Shown here in pieces: positions 1 through 11,200 of a stretch of 26,176 bases of DNA (positions within the stretch are counted from its first letter, which is position 1; each line of letters opens with the position of its first letter). Source of the stretch: Phallusia fumigata (lineage: Eukaryota > Chordata > Ascidiacea > Phlebobranchia > Ascidiidae); contig QXVZ01029192.1 of the NCBI GenBank assembly GCA_008931825.1, forward strand, positions 1 through 26,176. The letters run 5' to 3'. The notes below the pieces were generated by a model. The model was given only the letters and a program-made list of their open reading frames with translations. It was not told the DNA's origin and did no database searches. The translations under genes were made by a program, and so were the position numbers.

Positions 1-2115
1 TTCAAAAAAACACTTCTGTCGGGAAGCCTCCTTCCTTTTTTAACATTGCCGTTGCGTAAACAAGAAGTTTGGCTTTTTCCATTCACAGAGCGCAGGTTTT
101 CGGCTGATGTTGGGACGGAACCGCAATCGTACGTATTTCGAAAGTCGCGACTTGCTGGGCAGTGTCGCCGCAAAATCGAAAACGACGACAAATCGCGTCG
201 CCGGCACTCGTGCGCCCAATCGTCTCAGATGGCTCGCAATTACATTCGGGAATCCGCTTACGCTTTGCAATCCGGGCGCCCAGGTCTCGACTGAAAGCGC
301 CATATGCGCGCAACGCGACGGCGCCCCCACTTGCGACCAATACTTGCGTCTCAAAATAATTACACGAAACGAACATATGTATCAACATAATCATAAATGC
401 GAGGAGGTTCGCGCGTTTTAAGCACGTTCGATCGAACTTAAGCGACGCAATCCCGATAACGAGCAGCGTTTCGGATCGGGCAGGCCATAAGCTGCCTAAA
501 TGATGTTGAAATTAAAGTTTAAAAGCTTCATACGTATCGCAAGCGTTTCTGACACAAATTCGTATTCATTGCAAGCGGGGCGCGCTGCCAAATCGGTCAC
601 ATACACGCTCGCTTTTATCAAATGAATCAGATGCTTCCGCGCAACGCAATGTGGTCCCCCGAGCGGCGTTACAACTCACCACAACTACTCCTAACGCCGT
701 CCCCACGGGCCGTTGCCATGGCACCGGCGCTGCGTCAATGCAACAAAAGTTCCGGTGCTGGTTAGCCGGTTCGCGGGCCTTCGTAAAGCTGGTATGCCCG
801 GGCTCTGCGGCCAGACGCCCAAATTAGCTTAAATTGCATCGCGACCTATCTATAACCAGTCACAAGGTCCTTGCGTCAGGCAAAAGGAAAATCGGACCTC
901 GCGTGTGTTCGGGTGTTTAGGAAATGCCCAGGATTGGACGTTTCTCGCGATTGCTATAAATATTGAACAACTAAGCGCAAGTCCCGGCATCGGCCGAAAA
1001 AGGCCAACTCGTTCATCAATACTACTCAGCGCTCATTAAACTTGCATGGGTCTGGAGCGCGGCAGAAAAAAATCGACATTTGTTCCCCTACGCTTCTTGT
1101 CGTCCCTGGCCTGAACCCGCGCCTCCGACAAAAACTCTATTTCTACCAATATTACGGCGCAGCGTTTCGGTCTGATCCAATAGTTTTGTTGCTCTATGGC
1201 AAATAAAACTGTTTTCCCGAGTTTACCCTGCAATCGACCGCTGGGAAATTTTCTTGCGGACGGGCAGTACGTCAGCAAGAAGTTGGGTGTTGGTTTCGCA
1301 TGTTGTTTGTCGCGATAAAATATTCATGGCCTACGCGCAAACCTAAACGAAAAGTGCAAGTCTTATCGCTTAGGGTAAATTAAACGCGTCGAGCAAAGGC
1401 CAAGTCAGCGGTCGCGCCTTATCTCGAGTGATGATGCAACGTAGGTCGAGAAAACTACGCGACGACAATTATGCTAAAATTTCCAAAAGCCGAAAAGACC
1501 CCACTCCCCCTTATTAAAACAATCCGTTTGTTGGAACTTTGCCAGGAAAAAGACAAGCGATATAAAAGAAAGCATATACCCCCGGCCAACAATGCGTCAG
1601 TGCAGTCGACAGACAAATTGGGCGGTGTGTGTGTGTGTGTTCTGATGCGCTGCCGGCCCTCAAAATCGAACAATAACAGGGCAGTAAAATGTTACAACGC
1701 AGCAGAACGGTGGACAGTGGCAGCAGCAACAGAAGCGAACAGAACGGGATAAGCCCGAGAGGCCCACGCTCGTAAACATCAAAAACGTCCTGCCGCGTTC
1801 CGAGAGAGAGAGCGCCGGGCTTCGAAAGCGCGGTTTCTTGTAGTCACCGAAAAGAAAGCGGAGTGAGGCGGTGTGAACAAGACGGTCCCAGCCACACGCT
1901 CAGTTTTAATTCGGACGCCGAGGCGGCCACAGGCGCCTTAGCGTGTGTCCTGGATATATCCCGAAATGAGGTCAAGCGGCAGGAAAAGTTGTGCCCATCA
2001 ATTTTCAGTTTTGTGTGACAGGGGTTTGGCAAATTGATATTCTGCGGTCAGGCAGTATTAGTTTTGCAGCAGCTGTATTGGACATGTCACAGCAGATTAT
2101 GTTTAAATAAAACTT
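1..2115. other. Upstream non-coding DNA, no gene seen
   Basis: The longest open frames on either strand are about 60-104 codons and look like chance in CpG-rich sequence. No splice-linked domain, tRNA or repeat family is recognisable. The only simple feature is a (GT)8 run at 1625-1640. This may be intergenic or distal regulatory DNA of the Islet gene. Confidence 0.6.
1625..1640. repeat. (GT)8 microsatellite
   Basis: Eight perfect GT dinucleotides. Too short to be more than a routine, probably polymorphic simple repeat. Confidence 0.9.
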
Positions 2116-2116
2116 N
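2116..2116. other. Single-N assembly gap without duplicate flanks
   Basis: One N. Unlike the other joints in this window, I could not find matching sequence on its two sides. It probably marks a contig join of unknown size. The next piece, 2117-2467, is a 351 nt stretch bounded by Ns on both sides. Confidence 0.8.
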
Positions 2117-2467
2117 GCGAAATAAATGTTTTTTTAATACAGTCGCCGTCAAGGTGTTACATGCTTTAGTACAACACCCTTTTTTCCCACCCAAATTTTA
2201 AATTGTACATAAAGGAAGGCTGCCCCTGGAAAAACTCATTGAGACATTACTTAAGTTGTGCATTAAGTTAGCTGGTTACTCCCCTTCAATTTTTGACTGG
2301 CTAAGCTATTGGAGGAACTACAAAGTACATTGCTAATTTTGTTTTAGCGCAAAGGCGATTACCACAAGCTGAATCAACCAAACTATGACGAACCGAGTAG
2401 TAACAGTTCAAGTATATTTTTTCCATATGTGCAGTTCCTATGCTAATATCCTACTTGGAAAAGGACT
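2117..2467. other. Short contig between Ns, non-coding
   Basis: AT-rich 351 nt piece bounded by the Ns at 2116 and 2468. It contains no gene or recognisable repeat, and its placement depends on the assembly joints at both ends. Confidence 0.6.
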
Positions 2468-2468
2468 N

Positions 2469-2978
2469 GTTCACACATTTTGGTGCATGGCCGCCAAAAT
2501 ACACAAGAGTAGAACACACAGAGATAAGATCACGTTTACCCCGCTCGCCTTTGTTGGAAACTGTGGAAGAAAAAAACTCTTTTGTCAACTCTTTGTTTTT
2601 CGAGCAAGGCCGCAAAGGAAACCGCTACGCGTCTATAAACTGGAGAAATTTTACTTGTTGTCAATCACGCCCTCGGTGCTGTCTGTTTCCAGTTTAAACT
2701 ATTACAACAAATACAAATCTGCACTATAAAACCACGGGCCGTAAATTCGGTTTCAATGGGTCTAAATTTTCATTGCAGCAAACTATTGTGCACAAAGGCG
2801 CTTGTTGGCACAGACATTTCACAAAGGAAATTTAATTGCCTGAAAAGTTTAACAAAAACTCAGGCAGACTGATTAAATTTAACAGCACATCATTTTACAT
2901 CAACCTCGTGCCACCTCGCGGCAAAACCGGTCCCAAAAACGTGTGAGGAGAAAACACAGCGAAGTGATTCAATGGGGC
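2469..2978. repeat. 510 nt segment, copy 1 (bounded by N on both sides)
   Basis: The whole stretch between the Ns at 2468 and 2979 matches 3458-3966 end to end. I count about 8 substitutions and one 1-nt indel (A5 versus A4 in ...ACAAAAACTC). Because the repeat boundaries coincide exactly with the Ns, this is best read as a contig from the other haplotype inserted next to its allelic counterpart, not a biological repeat. Confidence 0.92.
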
Positions 2979-2979
2979 N

Positions 2980-3457
2980 ACCCTCGCCCTCGCCAGGAAA
3001 GCCCAGGCTTAGTTTTGTTGATAAAAGCGATTTTCCGCGGCCTTGGCCGAACGTCCGAGCTTCGCTGGCCGATGATCAATGCTACAAAAAATTCCTCCTT
3101 GAGAACTGCGGCCCCTTGACGACTCACGGGAGTTGGCACGGTTTCGGACAGAAGCCGAAATGGGTATTTAGGGGAGGATTAGCACTTGAAAATCGCACAC
3201 AAGTGTGGAGACACATTTGAAGACAAGGAATGCATGTCGCATATTAATTTCGTTGCACACCACATGCACAGCATTTATGGCAGTTTCGTTTTAAATTTCC
3301 CATTTTTTCAATTCAAAAAAAATTCTACAAAATAATGCTACCACTATTTGTGTTGACATACAACACCTAGTTTTTTATCGTTAGAAACATTTTGTTGTTT
3401 GTTGGCGCAATATATCTTAGGTCTTTGTGACAGCATTGCTGTGCTGTTCTATTCACA
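2980..3457. other. Non-coding DNA between the two 510 nt copies
   Basis: About 480 nt with a GC-rich first half and AT-rich second half. The 82-codon open frame at 2972-3220 crosses the N at 2979 and so has no meaning as a protein. Nothing else is seen. Confidence 0.6.
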
Positions 3458-3966
3458 GTTCACACATTTTGGTGCATGGCCGCCAAAATACACAAGAGTA
3501 GAACACACAGAGATAAGATCACGTTTACCCCGCTCGCCTTTGTTGGAAACTGTGGAAGAAAAAAACTCTTTTGTCAACTCTTTGTTTTTCGAGAAAGGCC
3601 GCAAAGGAAACCGCTACGCGTCTATAAACTGGAGAAATTTTACTTGTTGTCAATCACGCCCTCAGTGCTGTCGGTTTCCAGTTTAAACTATTACAGTAAA
3701 TACAAATCTGCACTATAAAACCACGGGTCGTAAATTCGGTTTCAATGGGTCTAAATTTTCATTGCAGCAAACTATTGTGCACTAAGGCGCTTGTTGGCAC
3801 AGACATTTCACAAAGGAAATTTAATTGCCTGAAAAGTTTAACAAAACTCAGGCAGACTGATTAAATTTAACAGCACATCATTTTACATCGACCTCGTGCC
3901 ACCTCGCGGCAAAACCGGTCCCAAAAACGTGTGAGGAGAAAACACAGCGAAGTGATTCAATGGGGC
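3458..3966. repeat. 509 nt segment, copy 2 (continuous with flanks)
   Basis: Near-identical counterpart of 2469-2978. This copy runs without a break into unique sequence on both sides, so it is the better-anchored one. The shared open frame of about 80-95 codons is not recognisable, and it is present in both copies simply because the DNA is. Confidence 0.92.
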
Positions 3967-5477
3967 GACACCCTCCCTGTTGGTTTTAATTTCAGGCCGA
4001 CACCGTGTGCGCCACACGCCGGGTCAATTGGGCTCCGTAACCGAATGAGCCGGGGTTGCTCATCCAGCGACCAGTGGGTCGGTCACGCCGCTTGAGACGC
4101 CAAGTGCGTAATGTGATTAGGATTCATCGACGTATTTCCAAAACACTTGCTTAACTTTTCCCCGTGTGCGGGATTTGGTTAATCATCGAGTAGCAAGGCA
4201 AAGGCAGTGGTTATAATTGTTGAAAACAGTTGGGCGCTGGTGATGAAACCATGCGTTTGTGCGGGCAAAATGTATATTTTGATTTATATGTTCCAACAAT
4301 TGATTTTGTTCTTGATTTATGTAAACTTCTTATTAGAACATGTTTTGCGAGGTGAAACCAAATCTGATTTGCCAGAGTGCAATATGTTGCAGCACAGGCT
4401 TAGGCATTTTGGATTGTAACGAGCAGGGGTCAGTCGCCAGATAGTCTGTATCCATTCATCGCTGTTCACTCGACCGTGCGGGGTTGTGGACAAGGTCAAT
4501 TTCGAACCTGGGCATGTTTTGTTATGCGCGCAAGCGATTCATCACAACGCAGCTAGACCGGGACTAAAATAGAGTCGTCGGCAGAACAACAATTAGACAC
4601 TCGAGAAGTGACAGTCCGTGCTGCTGACCCATAACCTCGCGTTCAAGCCGCGGTTTTATTCCAAGAGCCCGCGCGGTGATGTTCGTTGCCTCAGCAAAGT
4701 CAGCTGAAGTAATGTGGGCTCTGCAGCAGCGAGACGGCAAATTACCGGTAAGGCGCAGCTAAGCCCGAATTTCAGGCGAGTGTTTATTCGCCGCTCTGTA
4801 GCCAAGAATTTGGCCGCAGAAGCTTTGCATGGAATGGGAACGTTCCAATGCAGGTTATTGCCGGATTGACGGAGAGCGAGTTGGCGTCGGAGTGCGAGCC
4901 TTGCCCGGCGCCGTTGCCCAAATTAATTCCGTTTATCGCGGCGCGGTATCGTTTCGAATGCCGATGCTTTTGTGAGATTGAGTGCGTGCGGGTTTTTTTT
5001 TCATTGTGTTTTCGCCTGTCTCAATTCCATGTAATCTAGGTCTGGGTTCCCCGCAAATACAAATCTTTTTTTTTAATTGAAAAAGTCTGATCGTATTGTG
5101 TTGGAGTTCGACTGATTTTCACCGCCAGAGGAAACTTAACGTAACCTCTGAAGGTCCAATTCGCCTTTTATCTCGACACAATCACTAGAGTGTCTCGACA
5201 AGTTAGTAACATAAGATCACCAGTATCACTTTCTTAAGCTTGCGGTTTTGCCCAGTGCAATGAGACTTAGGCAACGTAATCAACGTACAGTCGTACTGTT
5301 GTGGATTCTTTTATAGGAGCGTTGATTTTATTCAGTTTCACACGATGTTGACGGTGGGAAATCTGCGACGATCTCCGCTCTTGAGCCCGAATAAATGTCG
5401 CCGTTAATCCCTAAGCTCATTTGGCAGTCACAAGTCAATTTGTTTAATTCTAATCACGCGTGAGTAATTGCACCCGA
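3967..5477. other. Upstream non-coding DNA, no gene seen
   Basis: Open frames are 70 codons or shorter and show no domain. There is no repeat that I can define. Confidence 0.6.
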
Positions 5478-5711
5478 TATGTGCAAGAGCGCGCGAATAT
5501 GCGTAAAACGCGAGCGGCGACAAGGCGCAAAAAAATAACAAGCGACCAAGGTGGAGTGCTCAAACCGTCCTGGCTGCCAGGTCAGTGAATAAATTAGCGA
5601 CTTGCTAGTTGCAGTGACAAGGTTAGTCGACACCAGGCTTGTGCAGCAGAAGGTAGTCACAGTATACGCTGTCAGTGCGCTTAGTGGGACATGTACAATA
5701 TATGACTTCCT
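5478..5711. repeat. 234 nt duplicate, copy A (left of N at 5712)
   Basis: Matches 5713-5946 at equal length with about 8 substitutions (roughly 3.4%). The left copy ends and the right copy begins exactly at the N. This is the pattern of two contig ends that overlap but were not merged, probably because they are different alleles. Confidence 0.93.
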
Positions 5712-5712
5712 N

Positions 5713-5946
5713 TATGTGCAAGAGCGCGCGAATATGCGTAAAACGCGAGCGGCGACAGGGCGCAAAAAAATAACAAGCGACCAAGGTGGAGTGCTCAAAC
5801 CGTCCCGGCTGCCAGGTCAGTGAATAAATTAGCGACTTGCTAGTTGCAGTGACGAGGTTAGTCGACACCAGGGTTGTGCAGCAGAAGGTAGTCATAGTAT
5901 GTGCTGTCAGTGCACTTAGTGGGACATGTACAATATATGACTTCCT
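5713..5946. repeat. 234 nt duplicate, copy B (right of N at 5712)
   Basis: Second member of the pair with 5478-5711. It begins with TATGTGCAAGAGCG directly after the N and ends with GACTTCCT. Differences cluster in its last third. See copy A for interpretation. Confidence 0.93.
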
Positions 5947-7956
5947 GTCGCCCTTGTGTCTGATGAATGCGGCTGAAAGGTTGTTTATTGCGCAGAATGT
6001 CGTGCTGCAATCAAGTAAGCGTACCGGCCAGCTAATGCTACATGGATGGTTTGAGAATTAAGAGGTACGAAGCGGCCGGTTTCAGCAAAATCTGAGGGGC
6101 TTACACGCCGTCCTGGCGCCGGTCTTTGCCTGCCCCGGCCGCCGCGCTTCCATTGTTCGGCTCGGAATGACTAAACGGAGGCGTTGGAGTGTAGCGAAAG
6201 CATCAATATTTGATCTCCGTCATTGGCAATGGTTACACGTCGTCGACATTTGTCATGATTTGCGTGGAAAATGTGCGCCGCGAAATTTCCAGAGAGATGC
6301 GGCGAATCCGCTTTGCCACGCACAGCACGAGGTCGTTGCACACCCGAAACTAAAGCGCTGCTCGCCCACCCCACTTGTTAGCCAGAACGCGCAGCCTTGA
6401 CAGCAGCACAATTGATTTGCAAATCACCGTAGCAATGAGATAAGCATGATCTGGCTTACACAGCCCCATAGGATGTCTGCGGGAAGTATTTGAAGAAGAC
6501 AAGGTTTGGGTGTTGACGTCGGGTACGAATCTTTGAGCGTAAACATTTACGCAAGTGACAATAAAACCATGAAAGCGCTGATGTCCCGTGCAGACTTTGA
6601 TCGCAGGCAGGCATTCATACATTCCTATGGCGGCGCGATTGTGTCAAAAGGTGAAGAGCGGTGCCCGCGGAAGTCGACTGTAAATTCGCCGTCTATTGTC
6701 CACTTTATTGCGTGATACGCGAGCGGCAGAGATCAATCACGGGCTAAACGCCGTAACTTCGCGATATATGCGCACCTGTACTCGTAAAACGCTGCCTCTG
6801 AGTTCTTCATAGGCTCAGCAATATTCCCAGGCAAGATAAAATCAGTGGCAGTAACCCAGGGAGGGTGGAAGGGGCGGCTGGGCAACTGAGCACCATAAAA
6901 CGGACGGGGCCAGTGTGCAGGGGTCGAACATGAATCATTGATGCTTTGTGATTGCTTCTGTCGCAAACGGACAGTAATGTTCAGAACATAAACACGCGGC
7001 CGCAGGTCTGGGGAAATATTCGCCAGATGCAAGTCACCGTAAATACAGCGACGCGACATATGCGCTCGCGAAAACTGCGTAGTCTAATTATATATGCAGG
7101 GGTACAACGCGAAAATACGTGATTTATGTTTATGTTTGTAATTAGATATTGTATACCTCAGTCCAACGCCATTTCCTGAACATACCAAATCATTTCGCCC
7201 GATTTCATGTCGGTTGTGTGTAAGTTCAACATAGGACAGACTGACGAACCCGTGCCCGGACGCTTACACAAGTAATGCCCGCCGTTCAAATACTTGATTA
7301 TTGACTTCTGCACACATACAATGTCTTGCGCGGGCAGTCACGCCTTAATTAGCATGTCAATGTGAAATGCAATTACTTCATGAGCTGCATGGGCGGCGAT
7401 GCTCGTACACATGCAGGGAGAGAGAGTGTGTGTAAGTCGCAGTCATAGTTAGACGGGCTCAACCCGCGTCGGTTTGGCCAGGGTCAGCGACTTGACTCCC
7501 GGTTGAACTGCGGGCTGTCGGCCGATGTGCGGTGGATACCTGTGCTTTGTTATTTTTACATTCCGATGTTCCCTTTTACAGGACACTTTCCCGCAGGGCA
7601 GCTCTAGGACTCGCAGTAACGCGATTGCTCTGGCTTAGAAAAACACGCACTGTGAACCGGGAAAGAAGGGGCGAAGTTTAAAGAGAAGGCGGACAGGCGT
7701 ACACCGACCAAGCTTCTTCGACTTGAGCACTGAAAAGTCGGTAAACGGAGAAAAGAAACTTCGCTGGCCCGAAGCATCTAATCGTCGACGCCCGCCATAT
7801 TTTTTGTATCACCTCGTTGGATCAAAACAAGTTGTATCAGCAAGCGTCAGCCCGGGCTGAGACTTTTACTCGAAAACAAGCTTCTAGAGTTTGAATCTCA
7901 TTAACGCAGAGCAGACTTTCCAGTGGAAGAGCCGAAACACCGATTTGCCGAATTAA
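5947..7956. other. Upstream DNA next to Islet exon 1; presumed proximal regulatory region
   Basis: About 2 kb with no recognisable gene. Open frames reach 108 codons on the - strand (6733-7059) but have no domain. Position alone suggests it holds the promoter or upstream 5' exons of the Islet gene. I cannot identify a convincing TATA box, initiator or donor that would define a first exon. Confidence 0.4.
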
Positions 7957-8169
7957 GGTCATCCAGTCGGCAACATAGGGGTGAACAGCTTTACCTCCGC
8001 TGTCGTGGCGGGGCAACTTGCGGCAACACGCGGCAAACTGGATCCGGGGTATCTACCACCATCGGCTGAGGGCCACCTGAGCAGTGGCAGCGACGGCGGA
8101 TTTCCGATTTACAGCCACGAGCCGTTTGACTTCGACGTGGACGACAAACTGACGCTGGAGGAGAAGTGC
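7957..8169 (+). other. Open, coding-like extension upstream of the first ATG
   Basis: The frame of exon 1 stays open upstream for 71 codons to a TAA at 7954-7956 and contains no ATG. Codons over the last 60 are GC-ending and evenly spread (GAC, GTG, CTG, GAG). The encoded stretch looks like an ordered low-complexity N-terminus: a Ser/Gly patch followed by an acidic DFDVDDKLTLEEK segment. This could be a real N-terminal part joined to an unseen upstream exon, a non-ATG start (GTG at 7981), or 5' UTR that happens to be open. I see no pyrimidine-rich acceptor in 7957-8169. AG dinucleotides at 7965-7966 and 7977-7978 are possible but weak. Confidence 0.45.
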
Positions 8170-8221
8170 ATGATGGGGGATCCTATGCAGTCCGGATGCG
8201 TTTCTGCAGCGATAAACTGCG
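8170..8221 (+). CDS. isl: Islet coding exon 1 (from first in-frame ATG)
   Basis: This exon encodes about 17 residues beginning MMGDP, with ATG codons at 8170 and 8173. It ends in phase 1 before a strong donor, GTAAGA, at 8222. The leftover G joins AT of exon 2 to make an Asp codon, so the frame continues cleanly into LIM1. Vertebrate ISL1 starts with a similar MGDMGDP segment, which supports a start here. However, the same frame is open back to 7957 with coding-like codons, so 8170 may be an internal methionine. The donor and frame are solid; the start is not. Confidence 0.75.
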
Positions 8222-11200
8222 GTAAGATACTGTTTTCGAATTTATACATGTAGCTTTGCATGAGTTCATTGGACAAAAACCTTTGTAACAAAATAAAAAA
8301 ACGTCCCAGACGAAGCAACTTTATGGGCTTAAGACATAAAGTTTATCGTTTTTAAAGCTTTTGCGGCAAATGCATGTTAAACTTTTTTTTCTGCAAACTG
8401 GTAGTCTTTATAACGAGTTATATCTGGGCCTTAAACAGACAACTCAAACAACTACGATCTGTTAATCTAAATTAAAGTAGGCCCAAAAATCAAATGAAAT
8501 AAAAACGTGTTTCGCTTTTATATTTCGCTTCGAGAGTTAAAAACATAGTGTAAAACATAGTGTTAAAAAGCCAAAAACGTTTCACGTTGTCTTTCGTTAG
8601 GTTAACAGGAAACAATGTTAACAGAAAACAAAGTTACACCACAAAAACTTTGATGCAGCAAATCAAAATATGTTGTTTTTTGAGAAAATATGTCACTGCT
8701 CTGTGGTCCCGTTGTTAATTTGATCTTCGGCAAAAATTAATAAAAAAAATAGCCGTGAGCGGTAACGAACATATAGTAAGCCAATGGAATGTAGTCAACG
8801 TATAGAATGCTTAAACATAACATTTTAACACGTGCTTATTTTAACGCCGTAAAATTAATAAACCTAGATTGATCTAAACTATATGCAATTCCACTGGGGA
8901 ATTCGAGTTAGTAAGACAATTTTAAATGAACAGTTATGATTTTCATAACTACTGAAAACATAATTTAAAATTTCCGGACAGGAACTATCATGTCATAACC
9001 GTAAGTTGCGAGCACTTTGCAAATTGCCAGCCATCCGATTAAAAGGTGTATATCTCCTTAAGGATATACCAATTAACGGTTTACCTACTTCTGAAACAAT
9101 GAAATCGGCCTTTTAACTCACTTGGAGACACTTAGAGCAGATGTATTATCCGAATAGACGGTGCATTAATAGCTGGTAATTGTGGGACGGTGTAGTTTAC
9201 TTCGGCACGTGCCGGTGTTATGTTAAGTGATCGTGCCTCTAATGATGGCGATGCCGAGGGGGCAAATGTGCTCCATTAACCTCTCCACTCGTGCCTTACA
9301 GTTATCAGCTGTGGTCTCCAGTTAGGGGATTTTTGTTAGAGTCAATGCCTACAGAGGGAAACTGTGGTAAAATTCACGTTTTTATTTTGCGCCCAATCAA
9401 ACTTTACGATTTAATTAAGTTTTCTCGTTCTTGCGTTTATGACGAAGAAACTCAGTTTGCCTTTACCACTGTGCAAACTTAACCCCTTGCCACATCAATA
9501 GCATCACGCGTGTTTATGCATGGGGCATAAGGGGTTAACGTGCTGGAAGTTTTACACAGTTTATGGCGACAACGTCACCGTATTTAATCCAAGACCTTTC
9601 CGAACTATTTTTGCCTGAACACACAACAAACCCGCTTGTGGGAAAAATTTCGGGGAACTGAAATAATTGATCTTAAGCCGTGTGCCCCATGTAGAAGTGA
9701 CCTAAACATCGCTCCTGCGTCCGATGCGGTTCCACGCGAACAGCAACGTCCCCATAAATTATGCTCTAATTTATCGACCGACCGAAATAGACACGCGGTG
9801 ACATCGAATGGTCCAAACGGCGCTTGCAGTTACTTGTTTCAAAAGGTGTGGGATTCAACGTATGCTGTAACTGTATTGTACGCAGTATAAATGACCAATA
9901 GCTAACTGATTATTTGGTTTAGAAATGAAAACATCTGTGTTTATTATATTCATACCCTTGTGTTGATAAAATTCCAATGTCTTGGTTGAAACATTTAGAA
10001 GTCATTGTTTATACATTATAGCAAAAAACCTGTTGGTCTTTGTTTCTTCGGCGAACTGGGCAGTTTGCCAAGTGGACGATCGCGAAATGAATGCCTGTCG
10101 GTCATTTTTATCAACCACGACAATTATTTAGCAGCTTGCAAAATGGCGGATGGCTTGATAAGGTGCATTGCGCAGGAAACATACCAGACTATAGCCAGCT
10201 ATTGCTACCAGTTGTGGGGCAATAAATCGAAATGTTGTAAGCTGCAGTGGTGCCCTAAATTGGAACAAACTTTTACAAGCATTTAACACGTGTGACGTCT
10301 AGCGAATACGTGACGTAGCAGCGAGTGGAGTCACAAAATTATCTGTGGGGGATTATCGAACACAGCTGAGCAAAATCGCGTAAATAATTTACAGACGTTA
10401 GAAATTCGATCTGAAATAAATATCTCGCCGACTATCTAAAGCCAAAATTGTAAAAAAACTCGAGCATAATTTCCTAAATCAAGGGAAACAATTCTTGTGA
10501 AGATATGTAGTAAAGTAAAGACTGCGTTTGTGAACTGTGTGACAGCAACCTGCGAAAAAGTTCAAATTAAATCTTATCGCGATAAAGTCGAACGATTTCG
10601 AAACCTGGTGCGTTCATCCCGAAATCGCTGCAATTTTCTTTCACAAATTTGCACTTTCACGCCCGGGCAACATCGTGCGTTTGTTTACATGCGGCAAAGG
10701 CAGGTCGTAAATTGTCGAGAGTTNGTTCATCCCGAAATCGCTGCAATTTTCTTTCACAAATTTGCACTTTCACGCCCGGGCAACATCGTGCGTTTGTTTA
10801 CATGCGGCAAAGGCAGGTCGTAAATTGTCGAGAGTTAAGTATGTCGATTGTTGTTGGACTCGATCTAAGCTGAAAATAACGTAACTTCTGGCGTTGCTAG
10901 GCGCGACCCGAAGTTTGCTCTACGGGGCACTCGATAAGTGTATTGGACACGCTTTCCAAAGCCGCTAATGCACTTTTCATTTGCACACAACGTGTCCCTG
11001 TACGGCTGGCCTAATTGCCGTCCATTTGCCTAACCAAATAGAAATCGCAGAACGCCCGGGAATGCGTCAGTGATTTCCGATAACCAGAACGACGTGGGTC
11101 GCGTGCTCGCCAGCATTTCATTACCGGGATTGGGTTTGCGAGCCGCAAATTAGATAAGTGGCGCGTGCCATTAATTGCCCGCGACCACTTAGGGATTAAC

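Noticed and set aside
2469-3966. A dispersed or tandem transposable element
   Set aside because: The repeat edges of copy 1 coincide exactly with Ns, there are no terminal repeats or target-site duplications, and other Ns in the window show the same duplicate pattern. Assembly origin is more likely.
9049-9070. Near-palindrome around TCCTTAAGGA
   Set aside because: Only the 10 bp core is perfect; the flanking arms are offset by two bases. Too short to support a regulatory or mobile-element call.
10497-10823. 108-codon frame with an internal protein repeat
   Set aside because: The apparent protein repeat comes from the unmerged duplicate around the N at 10724.
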